Of a stretch of DNA of 64,000 nucleotides, positions 34,310-46,800 are shown one piece after another. The position numbers and the translations under genes are program-made. The DNA is from Sphagnum compactum. Its lineage: Eukaryota > Bryophyta > Sphagnopsida > Sphagnales. The stretch spans positions 16,244,001 to 16,308,000 of the forward strand of contig OZ234494.1 in assembly GCA_965153455.1 (NCBI GenBank), written 5' to 3'. Positions within the stretch are counted from its first letter, which is position 1; every line of letters starts with the position of its first letter. The notes below the pieces were generated by a model. That model worked only from the letters and a program-made list of their open reading frames with translations. It had not been told where the DNA came from and searched no databases.

Positions 34310-34995
34310 AATTTGAAATAAGAGGAGTAGAGCAGAGGGTTGAGCAAAAAGGAACAAAGAGTAGCAAAATCATCGAGCAAGAAGATTGGAACAACAAAAT
34401 CACAAACATAACAGAGAGGTACTTGAACAAAGAGGTCGAGCAAGAGGAGTGGAGCAGGTCGAGCAAGAAGAATGGAATAGCAAAATCACGAGCGTAGCAG
34501 AAAGGTACTTGAGCAAAGAGGTCAAATAAAAGGAGTGGAGTAGGTCAAACAAAAGGAGCATAATAGGTTGAGCGAGAGGAGCAGAGCAGCAGGTTGAACA
34601 AGATGAGCAAAACAGGTCGAACAAGAGGAGCGGAGTAGGAAGTTGAGCAATAGGAGCGAAACAACAGGTCGAGCAAAAGGAGCGGAGTAGGAAATTGAAT
34701 AATAGGAGCGAAACAACAGGTCAAGCAAAAGGAGTGGAACAGCAAGTCGAACAAGAAGAGTGCAACCGGTCGAACAAGAGGAATGGAGCAGGAAGTCGAA
34801 CAAGAAAAGTAAAACAAGTCGAACAAAAGGAGCAGAACATGTCGAACAAGAGGAGCAGAGCAACAAAGAGGAGCAAGAGCAATAGGTTGAGCAAAAGGAA
34901 CGAAGCAACAAAGAGGAGCAAGAGGAACAAGAGGAACAAAGGTTGAACAAGAGGAGAGGAACAAAAGGTCGAGTAAGAGGAGCGTAGAGTAACAC
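34310..34995. repeat. Purine-rich minisatellite, about 690 bp
   Basis: Imperfect tandem units of roughly 20-30 bases built on GGTCGAACAAGAGGAGC with variants (GAGTGGAGCAG, TGAGCAAAAGG). The plus strand is almost all A and G. Because the units rarely contain stops, several frames stay open on both strands (for example 157 Leu/Ser-rich codons on the minus strand). These are not genes. It lies inside hAT element 2 and is absent from element 1. Confidence 0.85.
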
Positions 34996-35494
34996 TAAGC
35001 AAACTAACTAATCAAGCACATTAAGCTAAGCAAGAAAGAAAATAAAATGCAAGAGAGCAAGACTAACTCACACACAACAAGTAAAGAACTTTGAAACACT
35101 TGTTTTATAACAAGCAGCGCTGCTTGCTTGCTAAACCTTAAATTAACTACTAATTAAACACTAACGAAATGACTAAACGACTAAAGACTAAACCCTACTA
35201 ACTACTCACCTAGTAACACCCTAATTAATTCTAAACTTTGAAACCCTAACCCTGATTATTTTTTAATACCTTGTTAGGGTTTCACTAAAATTAACACATA
35301 TTTGATCAGGGTTTCAAAGACCTGGTTCTCACATTATATGAAACCTTGTCGGATTTCATAAAAGGCATCACTCAATGTGATACTCTGAGGGATTCAAATT
35401 GAGAACCAGCTTGAAACCCTACCCGGTTCTCACTTTTTTCTCATACCCACCCAACACCGGTAACAACCTATTTGTTTTAAAATGTTGGAAACTC

Positions 35495-36420
35495 TCATTG
35501 AAGAGGAATTCTACATAGTAAAGGACGTCGTGGTCGTGAAGCTTTGGGATGAAATGAAGCTTTCCATCCATCCGTCCGTCCGTCATCCGTCCCATCATCC
35601 ATCCAAACAGAACAAATATATATTTTTAAAAGGGAAAAAACTAGAATAAAAATAAAAACAGAAAAACATTGTAACAATTAGAAACTTTTTGTAAACAGTT
35701 AAACATGAAACAAACAAGGGAAATACAGTAAAATAATCTTAAAAGAAAATTAAAAAATAGATGACAAGAAATAAAAAACAAAACAAAGAGCAAAAGAAAG
35801 AGAAAACAAACCATACTTGAAAAAAAAATGAGGTTTGTCTTCTTTTTCCAAACTTCAAACCTGCATTTAATCAAACAAAAATAAAAAAGTTTTTTTTAAT
35901 TATTTTTATTATAAAACATATTAGAAAAACTAGAATTTTTTTGGAAAAGAAAATAGAAACTAAATAAATAAATAAACGCATAAAAATAGAAAAAGAAATG
36001 AAGATAGACAAAATAAGAATAGAAAAAATTAAAACATGAAACAAACATAAACAAAAAAAAGTAAAAACACAAAAACTACAAAAAAGGAATGGAAACAAAT
36101 GAAACAAGGAAAGGGAAATACAATAAAATCATTTTAAAAGAAAAAAATTACAAAAAAGAAAAAACCAAATAAAGAGTAGAAAATAAGAAAAAACAAAACT
36201 TATAATAATGAAGAAAAACCCTACTTGAAAAAGAATGAGGTGTGTCTTCTTTCTCCAAACTTCAAACTTGCATCCAAATAAACAAAAATACAAAAGTGAA
36301 AAAGAAACACTTTATTTTATTACATAAATAATAATAAAAACAGAAAACACATAAAAATAAAAAAAAATAAAAAAAAAAGTTTTTAAGAAAAACTAAAACA
36401 TGAACCAAACATTGTTGAAA
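35495..36420. repeat. A-rich region with an internal duplication of about 0.4 kb
   Basis: GAGGTTTGTCTTCTTTTTCC with CAAACTTCAAACCTGCAT (near 35830) recurs near 36238 as GAGGTGTGTCTTCTTTCTCC and CAAACTTCAAACTTGCAT, with the surrounding A-rich sequence. The start holds a (CCAT/CCGT)n patch near 35565-35605. No gene. Confidence 0.6.
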
Positions 36421-36425
36421 TAACA

Positions 36426-36516
36426 CACCTGTGCATTAGGCACGGGGTTCAAACTATTTTGTAATATGTCCTGTCAAATACACACACCTGTGCATTAGGC
36501 ACGGGGTTCAAACTAG
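36426..36516. repeat. Tandem direct repeat, about 35-bp unit, 56-bp period
   Basis: CACACCTGTGCATTAGGCAC followed by GGGGTTCAAACTA occurs twice, starting near 36426 and 36482, essentially identical. Recent local duplication. Confidence 0.85.
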
Positions 36517-36800
36517 TAGGTGACATTAAATGTGGTCCTTGGGCGAGAAATTTTGTGGATGAAATACAGTAGGTGAAACACAGTGAAGAGGAAAGAAACG
36601 AGAACATCGGAATATGAGACATAGGTAGCAAACGCCAAAAACCCTCCACTAAATAGTGTCGTTTCAAAAGACAAAAAAGAATCCTAACTCTTGACTCCAC
36701 GTACAGCTCAAGACACATTTATTTAGGCCACTATCTAATTCTTGGCTTCAACTTTCAAAGCACTGAAAATAGCCAAGTTAAAACAACAGGTCACTTAAAA

Positions 36801-37065
36801 CCAAAAATAAACAAGGGATGTGTCACATTGTGGCCTTGCAAAATACTTTAAAAAAAGTATCTGAAGGCAAAAAAGAAGAATTATGAAAACTCAAATATTT
36901 AAATATGCAAAAATATAATCTTCAAAAAAATCCTGTAAAAGAAACCAAAATCCTTCAAGATATTATAACTCTATTATAACTAATCTCAAGTTTCAACACA
37001 AGCCAAAATATCATCTTTCAAAAATCCTCATATAAAAATAGACCTATTATTATTACCTAGGGGAC
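36801..37065 (-). repeat. Dispersed repeat family C, copy 3 (one end missing)
   Basis: Matches 18150-18493 in the same orientation, from AACAAGGGATGTGTCACATT and GTGGCCTTGC through CAAGCCAAAATATCATCTTTC to GACCTATTATTATTACC. The terminal GGCAAGGCC hairpin is absent. Confidence 0.7.
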
Positions 37066-37718
37066 TTGGAGGTTTTATTTTTTTACCATGGTACCAGGCG
37101 AGATGGACTGTCAGGCCAGAAAGGGCGCCGGACAGTGCTGGATTGGGGCGGGGGAAAATGATGGAGGGGGGTACTTAGCATCTTGCTAGTACCAGTGTGG
37201 GGTGCCGGTTCACCCAAGGCAAGGCAACGATTTCTTGCATAAAGTTTTGGAGGCGAAGCATTTGGAAACCAAGTCTTCAATGTTTCGTATGCTTCCAATT
37301 TCTTTCTCTCGTGTTACTTATCCTAGAAGACAAAAATAGAGAGATGCAAAAATGAAGATGGGACAAAAATGGAGAAAAACAAAACAAGGGAGAAGGGAGG
37401 GGGTCGGGGAGCATGCACAAAGTTTCACTAGAGTGTGTGATATGTACATTTTTGGGAATAAATATTATTTTATTGTTACAACATTGGTCACAAGGGTTGT
37501 GAATTGGCTTCCCAAGTTGATACGTACTCTAATACCGAAGGCCAGCTTCAAGACATGTCTGTCAATTAATTACAAATTAATTTTGAAGATTTCATGTCAA
37601 AACAAATAAATTATATATATAGCAGAATATTCTACAATATTCTTTTAATTTCCTTCAAAATTTTATTTTCTTTGAAATTTTTTCTTTCAACATTTCTGAA
37701 AATAATATAATTACTGTA

Positions 37719-37969
37719 ACCTTGGGTCAGTTTTCACATTGACAAAACAAATAAAAAAAAATTTCAAAAAATGAATTCGTTTTAAAATTTTGAAATTATA
37801 TATTTTTCCATCATCTAAGTCTAATATTGTGATATGAGTAGTGAAAATATTCAGAATGTAGGCTATGATAATTATGATGATTTTCAACATGTCAACTTCA
37901 TATTTTCACAAAATTTTATTTCACTATTTTGAGGATTATTTAATGACGAAAACTGACCTTAAGGTAAGG
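37719..37969 (-). mobile_element. MITE family D, copy 2 (251 bp)
   Basis: Flanked by TA at 37717-37718 and 37970-37971. The ends are ACCTTGGGTCAG and CTGACCTTAAGGTAAGG (inverted). The reverse complement aligns along its length with 63062-63317, sharing GTCATTAAATAATCC, AAAATTTTGTGAAAATATGA and GATGATGGAAAAATATATAA. A TA duplication suggests a Tc1/mariner (Stowaway-like) MITE; that assignment is inference. Confidence 0.75.
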
Positions 37970-38149
37970 TAGTGTTGAAGCTACCAAGGTACAATGGTAT
38001 CCTTTTTGGTCCTTGGGACTCACAGGCCAGGCAGTCATAGATTAGAATATTATTATTATTATGTAAAGCTCGTAGGACTATTTTCAGTGATTGCACCAAT
38101 AGGATTGCTCGATTCGGGTTCAAATTTGATCTGGACTCGCAATGTAAAG

Positions 38150-39848
38150 TGAACTTTACAATGGCGTCCCATAGACCCCCCCGCCTCCCACCTTTCCCTG
38201 TGTGAAAAGGAATATTTGGGAGCGTCTTCGTGTCGCGGTCGTCGCTGCCCTTTCGTGCACGCCGGGAGGACGTCCGTCGCTGCAGCGCTGCATCCGACCT
38301 TCGCGCTTGTTTTCCCGCCGCTTTCGACCTGTTTTTCTTTTTTGTCCCTCTCTCTGGCAGCCGAGAATCTTTCCAAAGAGTGGAGGATCGTGGCATTGTT
38401 TTTTGGGGGACGATAGCGCCGCAGTTCTTAAGCTCAAAATTTTGGCGCATTGAACGAAGATTTCCCAGACGATTTTCGACTCTCCAGGTCGCAACAAAAT
38501 TTCTCCAAGCGCGCTCGCCCGTGTGAAATTCCGCTCCACATTCCCTCGGGATCTAGACTTCCTCATTTCGCTGTTTTGTTTTCTGCTTTTCCAGATGGCG
38601 CAATTGTAAATGCGTTTTTTTTTCCCTTTCTAGAGGAAGTCCGTGTTGATTGTTTCATGGATCAGCCGCCGTTGTTGTTTCCCTCTGGCTTTAAGAACTG
38701 CTGTATGCAGACAAGCTTGCGTTATTCCGTGTTCTGAGTCCAGTTTTCTTCTGCCATATTCTTCTCTCTCGTCCCTTCATTTTGATGCACTCCCCCTTTC
38801 GTTGAACACACATTGCGCACTCTTAGAGTTTGCATATATGTAGATGAACATAGTGTTGCATGCCTATGCTTGACTTGGCAGATCGGTGTATTTTCTGCAG
38901 CAGATTGCCAGAACCTCCGCGTTGCAGTTCATTTGCTCCATGATCCATCTAATCGGGATCACATCACCAAGTATTGTTTCATCCTAGAAAGCCATAGCAT
39001 ATGATAAGGCTTGAGTCATGCGCTTCTTGACCTCACACTACAAACGTTCTCCCGATAATAGAGAATAATTTCGACTTTCGGCTCTCCTCTCTCTTCAGGA
39101 GTCGGATCCATGCTTCAGCCTTGACGGAGGATAAGGTTCTTGGTTCCCTGGCGAATAGTTTCGTGTCCTGCGATAACCAAAACAGTGACCGCTAAAGGCA
39201 TCTAGGTGAGATCGTCTCTTGAAGAAACCTTTGCAGTTCTCCGCTCTCTTTCTTACTTGTGTTTGACGACTGCATGAAAGTCTTTTTTGGCGACTTCGTG
39301 CAACAGCAGTACTATTTTCAGGCTCGTGGCCGTAGCCGCACGTTGCATGCAATTTTGCAATCAGAAGATTAGTAGTCTTCGTCGCACATGGTCGTGCAGC
39401 GTTTGTGCCTTTCAAGGCATTTCTTCAAAATATGACGACGGAGCTCACTGAACGATGTAGCCCGTTTCAAAGAGTCAGTGTCGGGTACTTCCCTGTCAAG
39501 TACCCTCGTCTAGTACATTCTTCCCTTGTATAGGAATGGATGCTAAAAAAAGCGGAGTCTTCTTTCTCGAAATCTGTAAGCATTGTTGTAAGTACCATCG
39601 CTTGTGTAGGAATAGATGCCAATTACAGTTCGGAGTCTTCATGAACTGTCGCTGGTGATAGATGTGACGGCAAATGATTTCTTGTCACCATGCATGCTTT
39701 TTGTACTAGTCCTGTTCTGAGCCATCGTCGCTCCCTCAGCGGACTCTTTCAAAGTCTTGTCCGGGGTGCAAAGCTATTGGCAAGGAATTGAAACTTGAAG
39801 AATAGATAATGATGTTTGCTTGTGAGCAGGTGATTACCATCGCGGGTG
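38150..39848 (+). promoter_or_regulatory. GC-richer promoter and leader region of the 5-phosphatase gene
   Basis: Between 38150 and about 38700 the DNA turns GC- and CpG-rich against AT-rich surroundings. This is followed by pyrimidine-rich leader-like sequence up to the first coding exon at 39849. Several small frames are open on both strands (up to 163 codons at 37959-38450 minus) but none resembles a known protein. The transcription start cannot be placed. Confidence 0.45.
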
Positions 39849-42800
39849 ATGGGGACTAGGAAATTAACGAGAATGCAAAGCGGCCGACGCGAGGTACATT
39901 TGCAAACACCCTATATACCTGATCACCGTGAAATTATTTGGGAACGTCGAGCAAGCGAGTCCTAGGCTATAGAGTTGATGAGTTCAAGAGGTGCGTGTCA
40001 ATGTTTTGCAGTCCTGGCCTCGACAGTTCATGAAGAAGTGGCTCAGCTTCAGAGCAACTGGAGATGAGTTCAAATGTGAAGATGATACCAGATGTGGTCA
40101 CGATGCAGAAGATAACAGCAACTCTGATGAGTTTGAAGAAGACTATGGTAACTTCACTCTTTCTTGCCTACAAAGCTTTCTCACTTCCCAACAACATTTT
40201 TTTGACATGTGCTTATATGACTGTCGTTCAAGAAAGCACGTTGCTATCGATTCCTCTGTACCCATTGCTCAGTCTGCTATGCAATTGCAGTTAGTGAAGC
40301 AGGGGACCCAGGCACACCTGCAGAATTGGACCCAGACTCAGATGATGCCCTGTCAAGTGCAGGTAGGAACCCATTTTGACAGTAATTACTTAGGGTGTGA
40401 ATCAGGCATACAGTTTCCATGATGAGGGGCATAAGGGATTCACCCATTATTCTGTCTTCTTTACAATGTCTGAACTTGTAGCTGTCTGGGCCACTATGGA
40501 TCAATCATAAATTCCTTGCTGTTGTGAGTGACAGTAATAAGTTGAAGCTTCCCTTTCATTTGCCTTTCATATTCCACTGGTCAGTCTTTTTAGTTGGAGA
40601 AGATGCATCATGGTCCTGCAACTGACACTTTGGGTCTTCAACTAAGATTGTGTATCCTTGTTATTATAGATACACCACAGCAGTCACCAGCAAGAAGGCA
40701 GTCTGAAATGTTTCATGAGAAATGTATTGACAACCAGGAGTTCAGGTAAAGTGTCTACTTAATTAGTACTCGGGATTCTGCAACCCCAATGTACCTCTAA
40801 TTTTCATCAGTTGCTCCTATCATTCTTTTGGATATTCTTAATCAAGGCTTGTGTGATGATGAGAGTTCTTGAGTTGTGTTTATAATTGCTGTCCTTGTTC
40901 TATGGTTTTTTTCTTGGCAGAATTGCAGTAGGAACATGGAATGTTGCTGGAAAACCTCCTGGAGAAGACCTCAATATAGAAGAATGGTTGGACATGTCTC
41001 AGCCAGCTGATATCTATGTGCTTGGGTGGGTACTCTTGGCCTTCCGCTTGCATATGGTTTGGTTTTCATCTTCTTATTCACCTCTCATGGTTTGGGATGT
41101 GCCTTTTTCATGAGCTGTGAGAATGCAATACAAGATCATCAGATCATTCTTGATCAATGGCTGAGTTATGCAGCTCAATGTTGTTAAGAAAATATGGTTT
41201 CAAAAATTTGTGCAACTCTCTCTGTATGCTTTGAAAGAGACGGTTGTGTACGCACTGGGGGTCTTATGGTAATTCTGCTATCAAAAAGACAAAAGCAGCT
41301 GGGCTTTGAAGTCAGAAAGTTAAAGCTGCCAATACGCATAGATGAAGCTGGTCATTGCTCATGTGCATGCTACAGATTTCAAGAAGTTGTGCCATTAAAT
41401 GCAATCAATGTGCTGTGGGTGGAAGATGAAACTCCTAAAGCGATGTGGGAGGATTTGATCCGTCGGACACTTAACAACCAGATGGGAGTGTCTAAAGCAG
41501 AAGAGTCATTGAAAAGCTACAGATCACCACCCTCTGCTTGGCATACAAATGCACTCTATGAAGGAATTTCCAGTGTCAACAGCTTGTTGAACACTTCTCC
41601 AGATGAATGTCTGGGGTCCTCATTCTGCAATTCTGAGAATGGTGTGCAAGGACAGACCTACTATGGCACTGGAAAGCAGTATTTCAAGGAAGAAAATCAT
41701 GGAACTGTACACAAATGGTCACCCATGGAACATATTCAAACAGCAGCAGAAGATTGGCTTGCCGAAGCAGCTATGCTGGATGACAACTTTACAGATGATT
41801 ATGCTTTAATGGCCCCTGTTTCTTCAAGAAATAGCACACCATCCTGGCAAGGTAGTCAACACTACTATTCATGTGTTGCAAGCAAGCAAATGGTGGGGAT
41901 CTTCATTACAATTTGGGTTCGCTCAGACCTCAGGCAGCATGTCCACAACGTTAAAGTCTGCAGTGTTGGCTGCGGAATTTTTAATTTCCTTGGGAATAAG
42001 GTGAAACATTTTGTACCTTTTTACTGATTGAAGGTGCACATTGTCCAGGGTCCTTTAGTCCAACCAGACACACCTTGTTAAGGTTTTCTTTCCTTTTGTG
42101 AAGTAGGTGGATGCTCATTCTTTGTCCAACTTTTGCTGAATTTGCATCAATAAGATACCTCAGACCTATTGCTAGCAGTTTCAGCAATTGATAACTGATA
42201 TTGGTGGCTATAACATGTGTAGACCAATGAGCTATGTGTAGACCTGAGCGTGGATTACTGTTTTTGAGCTTTTAGGCATTTTAGGGTTCTCTTCAATCCC
42301 TGGAATATGGCTAAAGAGATTTGGTTGGTGGGCAATTTAACAAACAGGGTGCTATTTCTGTTAGTATGTCACTTCATCAAACCAGCTTCTGCTTTGTATG
42401 TACGCACTTGGCATCAGGCCACAAGGAAGGGGATGAGCTCCGTAGGAACATGGACATAGCTGATATTCTTCGCCGCACCACATTTCCACGAGTCATCAAA
42501 GACACTGGGTCTGAGTTGCCCAAGACCATTATGGCTCATGAGTATGTAAATGTCATCTACTTTCCTTTCTAAACTTTATTCAAGGTTTGTGAGCTAACTT
42601 GTGTGTTTAGGTTAGTAAAAAGAAGATTTTACAAGCTTTTGCTGGTTTTGTTTCTGCAGTACTACTAAAAAGTCCTTCAGAATTTGCTAACGATTGCAGA
42701 AGAGGGTTACAACGGTCTCATACATGTACTGGTGTTTTGTGAACTGATGCAGTCGAATAATATGGCTGGGTGATTTGAACTATCGTGTTGCGGCATCAGA

Positions 42801-43833
42801 TTTAGACACATGGAAGGCTGTTAATCAAGGTGACTGGGATGGTCTCTTCCAGAAAGATCAGGTCTGTAAACTCTCAGAAATGATGCTTTTGTTCATGCTG
42901 TATGCTTCTGGATGCCTTGAACTACCATGTTTCAGATCCAGGACTCTTAAAGCTAGTCTTGTTGAATTGTTAACAGCTGAAACTTGAGCAAGGAGCTGGT
43001 CATGTGTTTAAAGACTGGCAAGAGGGCTCCATATGTTTTCCTCCAACTTATAAGTTCGTGATCAATTCAGACCAATACTATGGAAGGAATACAAGACCTG
43101 GAGAGAAGCGTCGTACACCTGCATGGTACTGACAGAGCTTCATTTTTGTTGAGCTTGATTTCTGTTCCTCTATAGATTGGTGGCATATTCATTCAACAGT
43201 GAGCCTGACTGCTGCCCATTTCTTCTCATCCATCAAGAGGACAGGTTTAGGGGTCCAATACCAGGGCAGTCCTTTAAATGACATATCTGCCTGTGCTCTG
43301 TTGCTATATCCTAACCAATTCATAGCATAGTCTCTTTTCGTTTCTATGTTGTACTGACCTCACAATTGAGGTCACTTTTTTACAACTCCTTATATGAGAA
43401 TTCCTGCTGAGAGACAGATAGAGATCACTCAAATTTTGTGGCTCCAAGTACAAGATTATTTATAATCTAGAGATGACTTTGTGTATGAGCTTCTCAATTG
43501 ATTAGGCTGATATTCTGCAGGTGTGACCGGATCCTGTGGTATGGGAAAGGCCTCAGGCAGCTGCAATATGTACACATAGAGTCACAACTTTCTGACCATC
43601 GGCCAGTCAGTGCAAGATTCATGGCGGAGGTGAAGGTTCTATGCAAGCAGAAGCTTGGAAGGGCATGCACTCTCAGTAAGAATGCTAAAGTGGAAGTGGA
43701 GGAGCTCTTACCCAAGTCAGTGCCCGATAGTCATATTAACAGTCATTATCATGTGGTACATTCTGCAATTTATGCTTCAAGTCCCCTTGTTCCTGTATCT
43801 GTCAAATCAAATGATTACAGCAAATGTGTGTAA
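39849..43833 (+). CDS. Type I inositol polyphosphate 5-phosphatase (10 exons, 607 aa)
   Basis: Removes the 5-phosphate from inositol polyphosphates such as Ins(1,4,5)P3, and in some members from phosphoinositides, damping Ca2+ and lipid signalling. Exons: 39849-39893, 40012-40147, 40291-40362, 40670-40745, 40921-41025, 41376-42000, 42348-42541, 42753-42861, 42977-43125, 43521-43833. All introns are GT-AG and all phases join. The plant-type N-terminus has a [11 protein letters not shown] motif (about residues 16-26) and an acidic stretch. Catalytic domain: GTWNVAGK (114-121), FQEVVPLN with the metal-binding Glu148, WLGDLNYR (422-429), PAWCDRILW (502-510) and SDHRPV (528-533). All key residues are present, so activity is expected. 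A variable segment of about 150 residues (roughly 180-330) separates the two halves, as in plant type I members. The Arabidopsis At5PTase/CVP2 group is closest by eye; which paralogue is unclear. Exon 1 is the least certain. Confidence 0.92.
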
Positions 43834-46800
43834 CTGTAAATGAATCTCACTGTTTTCCTATTACCTTGTTAAGATTTAGTAAGTTTGTGTAGTTTGTTTT
43901 ATTATACTGTGGTTCACATTGTGGTTTTAATTATTGCATCAGCAGGAGGGTTTGGACAGTAACTGATGCATCGAATCAAAGCACATGTACGTGCACTGTC
44001 TAATTGGGTCTGACCAGTTCATAGGTACAAAGCTCATTCTTTTACATTTTATTGTCACTGGGAATATCTGAAAATAGCCACATCTTATAGCTGAAGTAAT
44101 TTCATTCCTCTTCACAAGAATTTGAAGGTTCCTCTTTACAAGGTCCCAGGATATATGTTGTTGTCAAATATGTTCAAATTTGTTTGTTTATTAGAGAGCA
44201 AAACATCCCTGTATCACATCAGACACCTCCACAAAACATCTGTATGAACCTGGAAACTTAGAACACTTCTTTTTGTTGGTGCAGGAGCTAGGCACTGCCA
44301 CTGGTACATGGGCTGACAACATGAGATGCTGAACATACTCATTTGCTGCAAGATGACCAAAAGCAGTAAGTATTTCCTACATAATAGTTTGTAAGAGACA
44401 AAATCACAGCTGAGGATTACTTATCAAGTTTGCTACTTTTTTCTACTGGCATTGAAAGTCACTGAATAACCTGATCTGATTCTACTTAGCTGCCCAGAGT
44501 TGTAAGCTGATGCAGCAACAGAGGAAGCTCACAAGTGTGTTCTGGATTTAAATCTTGAGTGGATGTAGGTAGCAGAATGCTTTATGAGCTTGCTACATTT
44601 CTGTTGCTGAGGAGCAGCTAGGTGGAAGATTGCAAGTTATATGCAACTGTCAAAGAGTACAATATGTCAGGTAGATATGCCCACCTTTCCCAAGACCATG
44701 CCCAGCTCAATGATGACATTTTTCCTTTCTGAAGTTTCATTATATCTTAGTGAATTCATTCTGGTGGCTTCAAGTGTCTGGGCTGAGATTTTTGTAGACA
44801 AGATCTACAAAACTTCCCCCTCCATCCATCATTGCACGATCCAGTGTGTGAATTTATTTTTTCCATCTGTAAGTAGATTGCATTTGGAGCCAAAAAGGAA
44901 ATATGAGCCAAGTTGGTTATATATAGATCACATCTACTTCCATTTTTCCCATCTGGATAAGTAATTTATCTTGCACTCTGTTTGTGGTCTTGTGTGGAAC
45001 ATCAGCAGTAGAAGGATGGATTGATGCAAATTTTGACTGTGGCAACGAATAGAACAGACTTTTGTTGCAAGATGTAGATCCAGACTCAGCCAGCAGGAGA
45101 CATGTAGTTTGATAATTCTGCTTGTGAATACAAATTCTTGTGGTTTATTTGTATTCACAACTTGTGCTTACTTTCATCCTTTGGAGTGTGTTTCCACTTG
45201 ATGATTGATTTCCATAGTTTTCATTTCCTTAGTTGTTCCACAGTCTCATGAAAATTGTTCTCTAATTGCATGTAGAGTTTATTTCCCCATCATTACCAAG
45301 ATTCTGCCCATTTATGTAAACATTACTTTTCATGAATTTGAGGTTTTCTCAAATTCTTGTACTTTTGAAGTTTTTTGGTTCCATAGCTATGTTAATCCTT
45401 TTGGAAGTGTTTAAATCAAGCCTTCTCGATATTGTCAATTTCTAACTAAATTATATTCATGATTTGGTGTTTGTTCTTTTAGGCATACTTAACAACATTG
45501 ATGGTCACAACATTGATGAGCTAACCTATAGATGTAGTATAAGTGGAGTCTTTAGAAGTTAGTATTTTTACTTCTACTAGAAATTTAATTTGAGCACTAC
45601 TATCCTTAGCTTCTAACAGTTACATCTTATATATTAAAATTCATTGAAGTACAAGTTTGATACTCTTTTATTCTAAATTATATGCTGCATGTTGAAAGTA
45701 GAGTAGGCATATGAGCACTCAAGCATTGGAGCTTACCTTCACATTTGTGCAGGCTCAAGTGCAGATGAGAAAGCTGAGTGGTGATGTGAATGGTGGAATG
45801 GTCAGTGTGCTTTCATCAGCTCTGGAAACAGATGGTGACCCTCTTATCAGATTCCATATGACACAAATCATTCCTGCATTTCCAATAATTGTGTATGAAA
45901 ACTGCAAGCGTGGCTTCTGTGGTGGTACTTTTTGGCTTGGATACCTTGCCCCAATAGGAACCACCATCTTCAAGCACACCCTTGGCAGTGGGAGATGCAA
46001 AGGAGCAAGTGGTGGATGTTGGTGTGAATGTGGGCTGCTTTTCAACTCATGCTACTGCATTGGGCTGTTGATGAGCTTCCTTTGATCCTTGATGGTACCT
46101 TGAAACTTCTGCTGCTCTGCAGGACCTCCCACAGCCCACATGGAAAACTCTACCCTCTGGCTGGAGGCAAGGAGGTAGGCTACATATATTGGCTATAAAT
46201 TATCTTTGTGACATTCAACTTGGGCCAGAAGTTGCAAGCATAGATTCTACCATGCTGGAAATATTCAAATCTCATAGTGGATTTGAATGTTCAGACTTTT
46301 GCCCCAAAGAGGTCCTAAATCTCACCTTTTAGGTACTTTGTTTTACAGTTACCTCATGCGCCTTCAACCATGCAATGAACACATCATGTTCTTCTGCCAC
46401 CAAATATAGAATTGGTGTTCAATTGATTGTTGATGTTACTCACATTTGTTATGGTTGCTTTTAGGAGAAAAATTTGCATTTCACTGGAGAAGGATTGTGG
46501 ATGTAAGCCGTGGACAACAAAATGCAAGCCGATCCATGTTAATCTAGAAGTTGATTTGTGTGTTTCTGACCAATTTTAGAAAGTGATCATAAGGATCTGT
46601 ACCATAGCGTGTCGCAATTCTGGGGTGTAAACCTCCAGAAGACGTCAGTGTCAAGTTATGTGCTCTATTTAGATTGGAATCAATCAGTCCACTATCTGTG
46701 AAGAAGATTATCTTCAAGCAGATGGGGGTGTATGCTTTGAGTCCATATGGAGAGGGACAGTCCTAGTAGTCTTTTGGCCAAAAGCTGATATTGCTGATAT

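Larger units (their letters stand above)
28026..35459 (-). mobile_element. hAT element 2 (7.4 kb) with a nested LINE and minisatellite
   Basis: The left end is CAGTGTTGGGTGGGT. The right end, read inward from 35459, is CGGTGTTGGGTGGGT, one mismatch from it, and fits the hAT terminal consensus beginning CA(G)NG. The 8-bp direct repeat GTAACAAC lies at 28018-28025 and 35460-35467. Transposase pieces are on the minus strand, N-terminal near 33.8 kb and C-terminal near 28.45 kb, split by a LINE of about 3.35 kb. A purine-rich minisatellite (34310-34995) lies between the N-terminal coding part and the right end. Without the insertions the element would be about 3.4 kb, normal for hAT. Confidence 0.85.

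Noticed and set aside
34522-34995. Overlapping open frames of 157 and 139 codons on the minus strand
   Set aside because: They are by-products of the purine-rich minisatellite. Several frames are open at once with the same Leu/Ser/Cys periodicity and no domain.
35180-35260. CCCTAA/CTAAACCC-like motifs as a telomere or subtelomere signal
   Set aside because: Isolated, degenerate and not tandem; they lie inside hAT element 2. The same applies to motifs near 7190, 10500 and 63990.
37959-38566. 163- and 136-codon minus-strand frames in the GC-rich leader region
   Set aside because: GC-rich sequence lowers stop frequency in all six frames here. The frames overlap each other and plus-strand frames, and none shows a known motif. 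One also overlaps the end of MITE family D.
39095-39415. 106-codon minus-strand frame upstream of the 5-phosphatase
   Set aside because: No recognisable domain. It lies in the probable leader region of a gene on the other strand.
45711-46085. 124-codon plus-strand frame
   Set aside because: No family signature, and the opposite strand is open over the same span for 96 codons, so coding is not supported.
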